From assembly GCA_023426505.1 (NCBI GenBank), contig JAFAAP010000243.1, forward strand, positions 1-47,102: a DNA stretch of 47,102 bases, read 5' to 3'. The position numbers and the translations under genes were made by a program. Each line of letters opens with the position of its first letter. Within the stretch, counting starts at the first letter, position 1. The notes beneath the pieces are model-generated. The model saw nothing but the letters and a program-made list of their open reading frames with translations, had not been told where the DNA came from and did not search any database. This document shows positions 23,902 through 32,899 of this stretch, piece after piece. The DNA comes from Pseudomonadota bacterium. GTDB taxonomy: Bacteria > Pseudomonadota > Alphaproteobacteria > Rhizobiales > Beijerinckiaceae.

Positions 23902-25317
23902 ATGAACATGCCCCAAGCCACTCTTCGCGCCACACCGTCCGAGGCCGACATCGCCACCCTGACGGAGGAGCTTCGCCAGCGTTACGCTGAGCGCGTCGTC
24001 GTGTCCGCCTCCGTGCGCGAGCAGCATGGGCATTCGCTCACCTGGGCCAAGAACCAACCGCCGGACGTGGTGGTCTATCCGCGCACGGCCGAGGAGGTGT
24101 CCGACATCGTCAAGCTGTGCGCCGCGCGCGAAGTCCCGGTCATTCCTTACGGCACGGGCACGTCGCTCGAGGGGCATATCAACGCACCCTTCGGGGGCGT
24201 GACGGTGGACGTGAGCCTGATGAAGCGGATCATCGCCGTCCACGAGGAGGATCTCGACTGCGTGGTCGAGCCCGGCGTCACGCGCAAGGAGCTGAACGAG
24301 CACCTGCGCGACAAGGGCCTGTTCTTCCCGATCGATCCCGGGGCGGATGCCTCCATCGGCGGCATGGTGGCGACAAGGGCATCAGGCACCAATGCGGTCC
24401 GCTACGGCACCATGAAGGACGTGGTCCTGTCCCTCACGGTCGTGCTTCCCAACGGCGAGATCGTCAAGACCGCGAGCCGTGCCAAGAAAAGCTCGGCCGG
24501 CTACGACCTCACGCGTCTCTTCATCGGCTCGGAGGGCACGCTCGGCATCATCACCGAGATCACCCTCAAGCTCCAGGGCATCCCGGAGGCCATCTCGGCC
24601 GGCATCTGCCCGTTCCCGACCGTCAAGGCGGCCTGCGACGCCGTGATCATGACGATCCAGTCCGGGATCCCCATGGCCCGGATCGAGCTTCTGGACGAGG
24701 TGCAGGTGAGGGCGGTGAACGCCCATTCCAAGCTCACCCTGCCTGAGAGCCCGCTGCTGCTCCTGGAATTCCATGGCACCGAGACCGGGGTGCAGGAACA
24801 AGCGGAGCGGTTCGGCGAGATCGCGACCGAGTTCGGCGGCGGTCCGTTCGAATGGGCCACCAAGCCCGAGGAGCGCTCCAAGCTCTGGCAGGCGCGGCAC
24901 GATTCCTATTGGGCCGCCAAGGGCCTCAGGCCCGGCGCCCAGTCCGTCGCCACCGATGTTTGCGTGCCGATCTCGCGGCTGGCCGAATGCGTCGACGCGA
25001 CGAAGCACGACATCGTCGAGAGCGGCCTCATCGCTCCGATCGTGGGCCATGTGGGCGACGGCAATTTCCACGTGCAGCCGCTCGTGGACATGGATAACTC
25101 GGCCGAAATCGCCGCCTGCGAGGCCTTCATCGACCGGCTCGTGCGGCGGGCGCTCGCCATGGAGGGGACTTGCACGGGCGAGCACGGGGTCGGGCAGAAG
25201 AAGATGAAATACCTCGAGATCGAGCATGGACCGGCCGCTCTCGACCTCATGCGCGTCTTGAAACGGGCCATCGATCCTCACAACATCATGAATCCGGGGA
25301 AAATCATCGCGCTATGA
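23902..25317 (+). CDS. FAD-linked D-2-hydroxyacid dehydrogenase (D-lactate dehydrogenase/GlcD type)
   Basis: A 471-residue flavoprotein of the FAD-binding PCMH family. The FAD domain is visible as PYGTGTSLEGHINAP, DPGADASIGGMVATRASGTNAVRYG and FIGSEGTLGIITEITLKL; the C-terminal cap domain ends with HVGDGNFHV and GEHGVGQKKMKYLE, the His-containing motifs of D-lactate dehydrogenase (cytochrome) and glycolate oxidase subunit D. As a single full-length gene without glcE or glcF beside it, it is more likely a D-lactate dehydrogenase that feeds electrons to cytochrome c. The exact 2-hydroxyacid cannot be read from sequence. Confidence 0.88.
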   Translation: MNMPQATLRATPSEADIATLTEELRQRYAERVVVSASVREQHGHSLTWAKNQPPDVVVYPRTAEEVSDIVKLCAAREVPVIPYGTGTSLEGHINAPFGGVTVDVSLMKRIIAVHEEDLDCVVEPGVTRKELNEHLRDKGLFFPIDPGADASIGGMVATRASGTNAVRYGTMKDVVLSLTVVLPNGEIVKTASRAKKSSAGYDLTRLFIGSEGTLGIITEITLKLQGIPEAISAGICPFPTVKAACDAVIMTIQSGIPMARIELLDEVQVRAVNAHSKLTLPESPLLLLEFHGTETGVQEQAERFGEIATEFGGGPFEWATKPEERSKLWQARHDSYWAAKGLRPGAQSVATDVCVPISRLAECVDATKHDIVESGLIAPIVGHVGDGNFHVQPLVDMDNSAEIAACEAFIDRLVRRALAMEGTCTGEHGVGQKKMKYLEIEHGPAALDLMRVLKRAIDPHNIMNPGKIIAL

Positions 25318-25401
25318 CAAGGGGATAACATGTCGTGGCGCTCCCGCTTCCTCGAAGCCTGAGCTAAAGAACCTGGGACGAAACGACGAAAAGGCGGCCC
25401 T

Positions 25402-28400
25402 TTGCGCGATATCCTGACGATCATCGCCTCCATCGTGATCCTCATTCTGGCGGTTGCCGTAGCGGCGCCGCCCTTCATCGACTGGGACGCCCACCGGGAC
25501 ACCATCGATGAGATGATCTCGCGCGCGTCAGGAACGGAAGCCCGCACCGAGGGCGACATCAGCGTCCGCCTGCTGCCATCGCCCAAAGTCCGCTTCGACC
25601 GCCTGCGGCTCGGAGGCAAGACCGCGGATTCACCGAGCCTCGCGGCCGACCTGGTCGTGGCCGAGGTCGCCCTGATGCCGCTGCTCCAGGGCAATGTCCG
25701 GGTCACGGAGACCCGCATCGGCCGCGCCGACATCAGGGTCCCGGTCGGCGGGGACGGGACCTGGCGCCTGCCGAGCGATCTCGTCTCCGGCAGTGGACGC
25801 GGCCGTGAATGGGGCATCGACAGCCTGCTGATCGGTCAGCTCCTCGTCACGACCCAGAAGCCGAGCACGGGCCGGACCGACCAGGCCTTCGCCGAGAACG
25901 TCCATATCGAGGGGCAGAAGCTCATCGGCCCCTGGCGGGTCGAGGGAACGACGGCGGGCGTGCCCTTCAGGCTCGTCACCGGCGAGCTGGCCCCGGACAA
26001 GACCGTCCAGCTCAAGCTCTCGGGCGGGGGCGACATCCACCCCCGGTTCGACCTCGACGCCAAGCTCGCCCTGGATGGCTCCCCCGACGGCCAGGGGCCT
26101 GCTCTCGCCGGCAAGGCCAAGGTCCTGTTCGGCCCGCCGGCGCAGGTCGCGGCGGCCGGGATCCCGATCCCGATCGTGGTCGATGCGGAGTTCAAGACGG
26201 TCCAGGGGGCCGTGGAGCTGCCTCAGGTCAGCCTTGAGGCCGGGGAGGGTGGAGCCAGCCTGCGCATGGCGGGCCAGGGCCGGGTCGGCCTCGACGATCC
26301 GCGCGTCTCTCTGAAGCTGGAGGGGCGCAGGCTCGATGCGGACAGCTTCATCCTGTCATCCAACGGCCAGGACTTCAAAAGCCGGCTGGCTCAGTGGTCG
26401 ATCCCACCGGTGGTGGTGCCGGTCGACCTCGATCTCAAGCTCGACAGCATCGGGCTTGGCCAGGACGATCTCTCCAATGCCACATTGAGGTTGTCGGTCG
26501 AGCGGGGCCGCGCCCGTCTCAACCGCATCGAGTTCACGGCTCCGGGCGAGACGCGGGTCGCCATGGAGGGCCAGCTCGGCCTCACCACCCAGGGCGGCAT
26601 CAGCGGCAAGGTGGCGCTGGCGTCGAACGCCTCCGACCGGCTCGCCCGCTATCTCGAGCGGTTGAGCCTGCGCTCCCCGTTCCTCAAGGTGCTCGATGGA
26701 CGTCCCTTCGAGGCCTCGTCGGACATTGCCTTCGCGAACCCGGTCCTGTCCTTCAGCCGCCTGCGGGTGAAGACGGGCGACGCCGTGATGACCGGAAACC
26801 TGCGCTACACGGCTCCCGAGGAGAATGCCCGCGGGAAGCTCGAGGCGCAGGTCGGCATCCAGAACCTCAACCTGGACCAGCTGCCCCAGGTCTCAAGCAT
26901 CTTCGAGGCGACCCAGAACCTCGATGTGGGCTTTATTCTGGACGCCCGCAACGTCAGCGCTGGCAACCGGCCGGGCACGGGGCGGATCTCCGCTCGCATC
27001 CTGTCGGACGGGCCGGCCCTGCTGGTGGAATCCCTCGACATCGTCGATCTCGCCGGTGCCAATGCCCGGGTCAGCGGCCGCATCGCGCCGGACGGGTCGG
27101 GGCGCATCGCCGGTAAGGTCACGGCCCAGCGCGCCGCGCCGCTGGTCGACCTTCTGGGAAGCGTCTGGATCGGCGGCATCTCGAAGCTGGTGCCGTACTT
27201 CCTGCGCGAGGGCGCTCTCGATCTGGAGGTCGCGACCGAGCGGGTCGCCCCGGCACCCGGCACGTCGCAGCTGCGTCTTCAGACGACGGCGCGCGGCACG
27301 GCAGCCGGCGGCTCGTTCCAGGGGCAGGTGAACTCCGTCGACGGACGGACCGAGAACCTCAATGTCGCCCTCTCGACGGCCAATACGGGCCGGTGGGTCA
27401 ACCGCGCCAATTTAGCCTCTCTCAACCGGCCGTCCCAGGTCGAGCTGCGCGGCACCCGCGTCGGATCCGGCCTGTTCAACGTCACCCTCGCGGGCGACAT
27501 CGGCGGTGTCCAGGTCACGACGACGCGTCCGTTCTCGCTCAGTGCGGACGACGACGTGGTCGACAGCGGCGAGGCCGACATCACCACGGCCGACATCACC
27601 CCCTTCCTTCAGCTCCTCGGCGACGGCGCCGGAGTCAGCTCTCCCGTGCCGGTGAAAGGGCGCGTCACGCTCGGTCGCACCCGCGACGCCACGCTCCTCG
27701 ACGTGTCAGGTCAGGTGTCCAGCAATCCCGTTCAGGCAAAGCTCGCCGTGCGCTCCCGATCCGACATCAGCGGCGAGGTTTCCACACAGACCCTGTCGCT
27801 CCCATGGCTCGTGGCCACCCTTGCCCTGAGCACGCCTCCGGGCGATCCCAACGCGACCGCCATCTGGTCCACTGCGTCCTTCGGCCAGAGCGGGCGCCTC
27901 GTGTCGGGTGGGCAGGTGCTTTTCCGGGCCGCCAAGCTCGATCTGGGCCGGGGCCTCCAGGGCACCCGGGCAAGCTTCAACGTGGAGGCGATGGGGGATG
28001 GAATCGCGATCCGGAACCTCGACGCGACCATCGGAACCGGAAGGCTCACCGGCTCGACGACGATCACCCGTCAGGGCTCTCTCGCGACGATCGTTGGCGA
28101 CGGGACGATGCGCGACGTACCGCTATGGGCCCTAACCGGACCGACGCCCTTCGAAGCGACCCTTTCGGGCAATCTGCGGTTCGGCTCGGCTGCCGAGAGC
28201 CTGGCGGCATTGGTGGCCAATCTGGGTGGCTCCGGCGACTGGCGCCTGACAAACCTGCGCGTGCCGGCCGCCGATCCGTCCGCCTTCGAGCGCGCCCTGA
28301 AGCGGGCGCTCGCGGACGAGGATCCGCTCGCCCAGGGGAAGGCGGAAACGCTCCTCGGTGCGGAGCTGGGCCGCGGTCCGCTCACGGCTCAGGCGGTGAC

Positions 28401-28962
28401 CACTACGGCGGCGCTCGTGGGCGGGGCGTTGCGGCTGTCGCCCTTCGTGGTTGAGAGTGGTCCGGCGGTCTGGCAGGGCGCGGTCGGCTACGACCTGAAG
28501 ACACTAGCCCTCGACACCCGCGGATCGCTGACTGCGCGCACCGCGCCGCCGGACTGGACCGGGGCTCCGCCTTCCATCGGCCTGAACTGGCGCGGGTCCC
28601 TGGCGGCGCCCGTTCGCGAGGTCGATGCAGGCCCTCTGCGCAACGGTCTTGCGGCCATCGTGCTCCGTCGCGAACTGGAGAAGATCGAAGCCTTCGAGAA
28701 GGCGGCGGCCGAGCGCCAGCGCCAGATCCAGGCGCAGCAGGAAGCGGAGCGTCAGCGGGCAAAGGCCGTGGCCGAGGAGGCTGCGCGGCAGGCCCGGCAG
28801 CGGGAGGAGGCCGAGCGTGCCCGGCTCGAAGCGGAGAAGCTGCAGTCGCAGCAACAGAACGCGCCAGCGGACGCGCAGCCGTCACCCCTCACGATGCCGC
28901 CCCTGACGCCGCCGGTCGAGCTCAGGCCTCCGCCGACGATTCAAGGGAGTCCGGGCGGCTAG
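25402..28962 (+). CDS. AsmA-family envelope protein, 1186 residues, TTG start
   Basis: A large inner-membrane-anchored periplasmic protein. One N-terminal membrane segment (residues 4-23, ILTIIASIVILILAVAVAAP) is followed by the AsmA domain (AHRDTIDEMISRASGTEART; LPSPKVRFDRLRLGG) and a long beta-rich repeat region as in other AsmA-like lipid-transfer proteins. The last 120 residues form a charged coiled coil (RQRQIQAQQEAERQRAKAVA) and a Pro-rich tail. The start is a TTG with AAAGGCGG upstream; the next ATG would delete the membrane anchor. AsmA-like proteins bridge the periplasm and are linked to phospholipid transport. The 3' end overlaps the convergent RHH gene by 41 bases. Confidence 0.85.
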   Translation: MRDILTIIASIVILILAVAVAAPPFIDWDAHRDTIDEMISRASGTEARTEGDISVRLLPSPKVRFDRLRLGGKTADSPSLAADLVVAEVALMPLLQGNVRVTETRIGRADIRVPVGGDGTWRLPSDLVSGSGRGREWGIDSLLIGQLLVTTQKPSTGRTDQAFAENVHIEGQKLIGPWRVEGTTAGVPFRLVTGELAPDKTVQLKLSGGGDIHPRFDLDAKLALDGSPDGQGPALAGKAKVLFGPPAQVAAAGIPIPIVVDAEFKTVQGAVELPQVSLEAGEGGASLRMAGQGRVGLDDPRVSLKLEGRRLDADSFILSSNGQDFKSRLAQWSIPPVVVPVDLDLKLDSIGLGQDDLSNATLRLSVERGRARLNRIEFTAPGETRVAMEGQLGLTTQGGISGKVALASNASDRLARYLERLSLRSPFLKVLDGRPFEASSDIAFANPVLSFSRLRVKTGDAVMTGNLRYTAPEENARGKLEAQVGIQNLNLDQLPQVSSIFEATQNLDVGFILDARNVSAGNRPGTGRISARILSDGPALLVESLDIVDLAGANARVSGRIAPDGSGRIAGKVTAQRAAPLVDLLGSVWIGGISKLVPYFLREGALDLEVATERVAPAPGTSQLRLQTTARGTAAGGSFQGQVNSVDGRTENLNVALSTANTGRWVNRANLASLNRPSQVELRGTRVGSGLFNVTLAGDIGGVQVTTTRPFSLSADDDVVDSGEADITTADITPFLQLLGDGAGVSSPVPVKGRVTLGRTRDATLLDVSGQVSSNPVQAKLAVRSRSDISGEVSTQTLSLPWLVATLALSTPPGDPNATAIWSTASFGQSGRLVSGGQVLFRAAKLDLGRGLQGTRASFNVEAMGDGIAIRNLDATIGTGRLTGSTTITRQGSLATIVGDGTMRDVPLWALTGPTPFEATLSGNLRFGSAAESLAALVANLGGSGDWRLTNLRVPAADPSAFERALKRALADEDPLAQGKAETLLGAELGRGPLTAQAVTTTAALVGGALRLSPFVVESGPAVWQGAVGYDLKTLALDTRGSLTARTAPPDWTGAPPSIGLNWRGSLAAPVREVDAGPLRNGLAAIVLRRELEKIEAFEKAAAERQRQIQAQQEAERQRAKAVAEEAARQARQREEAERARLEAEKLQSQQQNAPADAQPSPLTMPPLTPPVELRPPPTIQGSPGG

Positions 28963-29176
28963 CGGCTTCACGCAGCCGTGTCAGGACGAAGACCCGTATC
29001 GCGGAGGAAAGGTTCTGCTCGCCGCGCTCGGCGTCGATCCGACCGATCAGGGCCTGAACCGACAGGGCATCCTGGTCCGCAATTTCACGCAGGACCTCCC
29101 AGAACGGTTCTTCCAGGGACACGCTGGTGCGATGGCCTGCAATGGAGACCGAGCGCTTGAGGATACCGTCGCCCAT
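28922..29176 (-). CDS. Ribbon-helix-helix domain protein
   Basis: An 84-residue protein of the ribbon-helix-helix type: a basic beta strand (LKRSVSIAGHRTSVSLEE), then two helices (PFWEVLREIADQDALSVQALIGRI and SSAIRVFVLTRLREAA). The family is often annotated as DNA-binding in the Hyphomicrobiales. Its ATG abuts the TGA of the DUF4169 gene, so the two are translationally linked and belong to the fumC operon. Whether it regulates fumC is unknown. Its last 13 codons overlap the AsmA gene on the other strand. Confidence 0.8.
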   Translation of the reverse strand: MGDGILKRSVSIAGHRTSVSLEEPFWEVLREIADQDALSVQALIGRIDAERGEQNLSSAIRVFVLTRLREAASRPDSLESSAEA

Positions 29177-29362
29177 TCAGGACGTCTCGTCGTCGCGCTT
29201 GTGGCCTTCGAGCCGGCGCTCGGCCAGCTCCTTCTCGGCCTTGACCTTGTCGCGCTCGGCCTTGGTACGGCCGAACGCGATGCGGTTTTCGGCGGCGCGG
29301 GCCGCCTTGTCGGCCCGCGCCTTCTTCTTGCGCGCCTGGCGCAGGTTGATGATCTCGGCCAT
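29177..29362 (-). CDS. DUF4169 family protein
   Basis: A 61-residue, extremely charged protein matching the DUF4169 pattern: MAEIINLRQARKKKARADKA at the start, then NRIAFGRTKAERD and a Lys/Glu/Arg-rich helix ending ERRLEGHKRDD. It has no signal peptide or membrane segment. The gene lies 17 bases after the fumC stop and directly before the RHH gene, an arrangement I recall as common in Hyphomicrobiales genomes. Function is unknown; a nucleic-acid or ribosome partner would fit its composition but is only a guess. Confidence 0.85.
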   Translation of the reverse strand: MAEIINLRQARKKKARADKAARAAENRIAFGRTKAERDKVKAEKELAERRLEGHKRDDETS

Positions 29363-29379
29363 CGGCCTCGATGCCGGCC

Positions 29380-30774
29380 TTACTCGCCCGGAGACAGCAT
29401 GGTCTCGGGACGGACGACCGCGTGGAAGTCCTCCTCCGAGACGCCGGCCTTGAGGGCTTCCTCCTTCAGGGTCGTGCCGTTCTTGTGGGCCGACTTCGCG
29501 ATGGCGGCCGCCTTGTCGTAGCCGATCTTCGGAGCAAGCGCCGTGACCAGCATCAGCGAGCGCTGCATGAGGTCGCCGATGCGCTCGTGGTTCGGCTCGA
29601 TGCCGACGACGCAGTGATCCGCGAAGCTGACGGCGCCGTCCGCCAGCAGACGGATCGACTGCAGCACTGCGTTGGCGATCACCGGCTTGAACACGTTGAG
29701 CTCGAAATGGCCCTGGCTGCCCGCAAAGGTGACCGTCGTCTGGTTGCCGGCGACTTGGGCGCAGAGCATCGTCATGGCCTCGGCCTGGGTCGGGTTGACC
29801 TTGCCGGGCATGATCGACGATCCGGGCTCGTTCTCCGGCAGGGAGATCTCGCCGAGGCCCGAGCGCGGGCCGGAGCCCATCAGGCGGATGTCGTTGGCGA
29901 TCTTGAACAGGCCGGCCGAGAGGCTCGCCAGCGCGCCGTGGGTGAAGACCAGCGCGTCATGGGAGGCCAGCGCCTCGAACTTATTGACGGCCGAGGTGAA
30001 GGGCAGGACGGTCAGCTCCATGACCTTGGCGGCGAAGCGCTCCGCGAATTCCGGGTGCGCGTTCAGGCCGGTGCCGACGGCGGTGCCGCCCTGGGCGAGA
30101 GCGTAGACGCCCGGAAGCGTCGCCTCGATGCGGGCGATGCCGAGTTGCACCTGCATCGCGTAGCCGGAGAACTCCTGACCGAGAGTGACGGGCGTTGCGT
30201 CCTGAAGGTGCGTGCGGCCGATCTTGACGATGTCCTTGAAGGCCTTGGCCTTGTCGTCCAGCGCCTTGTGCAGGTGCCGCAGGGCCGGCAGCAGGCGATC
30301 GTTGACCTCGCGGGCCACCGCGATGTGCATCGCGGTCGGGAAGCTGTCGTTCGACGACTGGCCCATGTTAACGTGGTCGTTCGGGTGAACCGGCTTCTTG
30401 CTGCCGCGCTCGCCGCCCAGGCGCTCGATGGCGAGGTTCGACAAGACCTCGTTCATGTTCATGTTGGACTGGGTGCCCGAGCCGGTCTGGTAGACCACCA
30501 GCGGAAACTCGTCATCGTGCTTGCCCTGGATCACGTCGGCGGCGGCGCTCGCGATGGCGTCGGCGAGGCGCGGCTCGAGCTTGCCGAGATCCTTGTTCAC
30601 CAAGGCAGCGGCCTGCTTCACCATGGCCATCGCGTGGACCAGCGGGAGGGGCATCCGGTCCGTGCCGATGCGGAAGTTCTGGATCGAACGCTGCGTCTGG
30701 GCACCCCAGAGCTTGTCGGCGGGGACTTCGATGGGGCCGAAGGTATCTGTTTCGATACGGGTTGAGGGCGACAT
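29380..30774 (-). CDS. fumC: Class II fumarate hydratase FumC
   Basis: Interconverts fumarate and L-malate in the TCA cycle; the iron-free, oxygen-stable form. The 464-residue product shows the N-terminal DTFGPIEVPADKLWGAQTQR, the substrate-binding GSGTQSNMNMNEV and HPNDHVNMGQSSND, and the superfamily signature GSSIMPGKVNPTQAEA with the mobile catalytic serine. Length matches the family exactly. It leads an operon with the DUF4169 and RHH genes and diverges from the P450 gene across a 67-base spacer that must hold both promoters. Confidence 0.96.
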   Translation of the reverse strand: MSPSTRIETDTFGPIEVPADKLWGAQTQRSIQNFRIGTDRMPLPLVHAMAMVKQAAALVNKDLGKLEPRLADAIASAAADVIQGKHDDEFPLVVYQTGSGTQSNMNMNEVLSNLAIERLGGERGSKKPVHPNDHVNMGQSSNDSFPTAMHIAVAREVNDRLLPALRHLHKALDDKAKAFKDIVKIGRTHLQDATPVTLGQEFSGYAMQVQLGIARIEATLPGVYALAQGGTAVGTGLNAHPEFAERFAAKVMELTVLPFTSAVNKFEALASHDALVFTHGALASLSAGLFKIANDIRLMGSGPRSGLGEISLPENEPGSSIMPGKVNPTQAEAMTMLCAQVAGNQTTVTFAGSQGHFELNVFKPVIANAVLQSIRLLADGAVSFADHCVVGIEPNHERIGDLMQRSLMLVTALAPKIGYDKAAAIAKSAHKNGTTLKEEALKAGVSEEDFHAVVRPETMLSPGE

Positions 30775-30841
30775 CCTGACCTCTTTCGATGGAGTTTCGT
30801 GTTCTTATCTCAAAGTTGAGCGCTCGCAACAGCGAACGAGC

Positions 30842-32260
30842 ATGGAGGCCTTGCAAAATCTCATGACCGAGACCCTCGAAGCGCCTCTTTTCCGACCGCC
30901 TGCACCCAAGCCCCGCACCGAGCCCCTGGGAATGATCGCCTTCCTGAGGGAGGTGCGCCGAAATCCCCTAGCCACCTGGATGGAGGATCATTTCGAGGAA
31001 ATGGTTCTTGCCGGCGACGGCGCCCTCGGACGGCTGACGGTGGTCAACGACCCGGCGATCATCCGTCACATTCTGGTCGACAATGTCGCGAACTACCGCA
31101 AAGACGACCTCCAGGTCCGGATCCTCGCGCCCGGCCTCGGCCGCGGCCTCGTGACGGCGGAGGGCGAGGAGTGGCGGCTCCAGCGCCGCACGATCGCACC
31201 CCTGTTCACCCCGCGCAACGTGGCAACCTTCTTTCCGCCCATGGCCGAGGCGGCCCAGCGCCTCGTCAGGCGCTGGCTGAGACGCCCGGACGGGCGCGTG
31301 GCGGACGTCGCCCTCGACATGACCCGCGTCACCCTCGACGTCCTGGAGCGGACGATCTTCACCACCGGCGTCGCACGGGACCCGGACGCGCTGGGACGCG
31401 CCATCACGCGCTTCTTCGAGGGTCAGGGGCGGGTAGACCCGCTCGACATCTTCGGCTTTCCGACCTGGATTCCCAGGATCGGCCGCCTGCGGACCCAGCC
31501 CGCCGTCCGGTTCTTCGAGGAAATGGTCCACGACCTAATCGACGCCAGAAAGGCGCTGATCGCCAGCGGCCGGCCCGCGCCTCGCGACCTGCTGACCCTC
31601 CTCCTCGAAGCGGCGGATCCCGAGACCGGAAAGGGGCTGACCGACGTCGAGGTGAGGGCCAACATCGTGACCTTCATCGGGGCAGGGCACGAGACCACGG
31701 CCAATGCGCTCTCCTGGTCGCTCTACCTGCTGTCGCAGGACGAGAGGGCCCGCGCGCGGATTGAGCAGGAGGTGGACGAGGTGCTGGGCGACGGCCCGGT
31801 CGAGCCGCAGCACCTGGAGCGTCTCGTCTATACGCGGGCCGTGATCGACGAGGCGATCCGCCTCTATCCGCCGGCGCCCTACATGAGCCGTGCGGCCATC
31901 GCGGACGACCAGATCGGAGATCTGCACATTCCGGCCGGGTCCATGGTGGCGATCTCGCCTTATGTGCTGCACCGTCACCGAAAGCTCTGGGACGAGCCGG
32001 ACGTCTTCAGGCCCGAGCGCTTTCTCCCTGAAAACCGCGGCCGCATCGACCGCTTCGCCTATCTGCCGTTCGGCGCCGGGCCAAGGGTCTGCATCGGCGC
32101 GAGCTTCTCCCTGCAGGAGGCCGTGATCGTTCTGGCGGCCATCGTGCAGTCCGTCAGGTTCGAGCTTGTGGAGGGGCACGAGGTCGCTCCCGTGCAGAGG
32201 ATCACGCTGAGGCCACAGAACGGGCTTCCGATGCGGCTGAAGCGCCGCGCAAGGACGTGA
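30842..32260 (+). CDS. Cytochrome P450
   Basis: A 472-residue haem monooxygenase of the CYP4/CYP102-like bacterial group. The I-helix oxygen-binding motif is AGHETT (281-286), the K-helix ExxR is EAIR (337-340), and the haem loop is FGAGPRVCIG with the ligand Cys417. PERF (390-393) also fits. No membrane anchor is visible and no ferredoxin or reductase gene lies nearby, so the redox partner must be elsewhere. A second ATG at 30863 (MTETLEAP) is possible. Substrate unknown; fatty acid or hydrocarbon hydroxylation would fit this group. Confidence 0.92.
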   Translation: MEALQNLMTETLEAPLFRPPAPKPRTEPLGMIAFLREVRRNPLATWMEDHFEEMVLAGDGALGRLTVVNDPAIIRHILVDNVANYRKDDLQVRILAPGLGRGLVTAEGEEWRLQRRTIAPLFTPRNVATFFPPMAEAAQRLVRRWLRRPDGRVADVALDMTRVTLDVLERTIFTTGVARDPDALGRAITRFFEGQGRVDPLDIFGFPTWIPRIGRLRTQPAVRFFEEMVHDLIDARKALIASGRPAPRDLLTLLLEAADPETGKGLTDVEVRANIVTFIGAGHETTANALSWSLYLLSQDERARARIEQEVDEVLGDGPVEPQHLERLVYTRAVIDEAIRLYPPAPYMSRAAIADDQIGDLHIPAGSMVAISPYVLHRHRKLWDEPDVFRPERFLPENRGRIDRFAYLPFGAGPRVCIGASFSLQEAVIVLAAIVQSVRFELVEGHEVAPVQRITLRPQNGLPMRLKRRART

Positions 32261-32261
32261 C

Positions 32262-32287
32262 GACGGGCGGGGCGAAGGCCCGCCGTC
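32262..32287. terminator. Hairpin between convergent P450 gene and sspB
   Basis: GACGG-G-CGGG pairs with CCCG-CCGTC around a GC-rich loop with one bulged base. It begins two bases after the P450 stop and ends just before the sspB stop. There is no T-tract. Confidence 0.4.
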
Positions 32288-32290
32288 CGA

Positions 32291-32899
32291 TCAGTTCTTC
32301 TTGCGGAAGGCGTCGAGGCTGACGACTTCGGCGCTGCCCGGCTGCCCTTCGCCAGCGTCGGTCTTCTGCGGAGGAGCCGTTTCGGCCGTGGCCTCGGCGG
32401 GGGCGGGCTTCGCCTTGTCGGGTTCCGCCTTCTTCTCGGAAGACTTGCGGGGCTGCTTCAGCTCGACGGGAGCTGTATCGCCGGTGCGGACCGGCGCTGG
32501 GGCCGGCGGAGCCTCGACGATCTCCTCCTCGTCTTCATCATCCTGCGTGTCGAACTTCAGCCCGAACTGCACGGATGGGTCGAAGAACCCGGTCAGCGCG
32601 TCGAAGGGGATCAGCAGGCGCTCCGGCACGCCCGAGAAGGACAGGCCGATCTCGAAGGTATGCTCCGTGATTCCGAGGTCCCAGAACTGGTGCTGGAGAA
32701 CGATCGTCATCTCCTGCGGGTACTTCTCGCGCAGGCGATTGGACAACCGGACGCCAGGGAAGTCGGTGCGGAACGAGATGTAGAAATGATGTTCGCCCGG
32801 GAGACCGTCCTTCGCGGTATCGATCAGCACCTTGCGCACGACGCCCTTCAAGGCGTCCTGAACCAGGAGATCGTAGCGGATCAGGTCTTTCACGGCCAT
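32291..32899 (-). CDS. sspB: SspB-family ClpXP adaptor
   Basis: Delivers ssrA-tagged and some other proteins to the ClpXP protease. The 202-residue product has the alphaproteobacterial SspB domain (residues 1-125: LIRYDLLVQDALKGVVRKVL; HHFYISFRTDFPGVRLS; LQHQFWDLGI; LLIPFDALTGFFDPSVQFGL). A long Lys/Pro/Glu-rich linker follows, and the C-terminal VVSLDAFRKKN is the short tail that docks on the ClpX N-domain. The start at 32899 follows AAGGG; an upstream open frame is not protein-like. It is divergent from thyA, a common arrangement in this order. Confidence 0.92.
   Translation of the reverse strand: MAVKDLIRYDLLVQDALKGVVRKVLIDTAKDGLPGEHHFYISFRTDFPGVRLSNRLREKYPQEMTIVLQHQFWDLGITEHTFEIGLSFSGVPERLLIPFDALTGFFDPSVQFGLKFDTQDDEDEEEIVEAPPAPAPVRTGDTAPVELKQPRKSSEKKAEPDKAKPAPAEATAETAPPQKTDAGEGQPGSAEVVSLDAFRKKN

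Noticed and set aside
2466..25373. An 11-base repeat TAAAGAACCTG before bamD (2466) and before the AsmA-like gene (25363)
   Set aside because: Short, no common context beyond lying upstream of envelope genes, and not extended by flanking similarity; likely coincidence.
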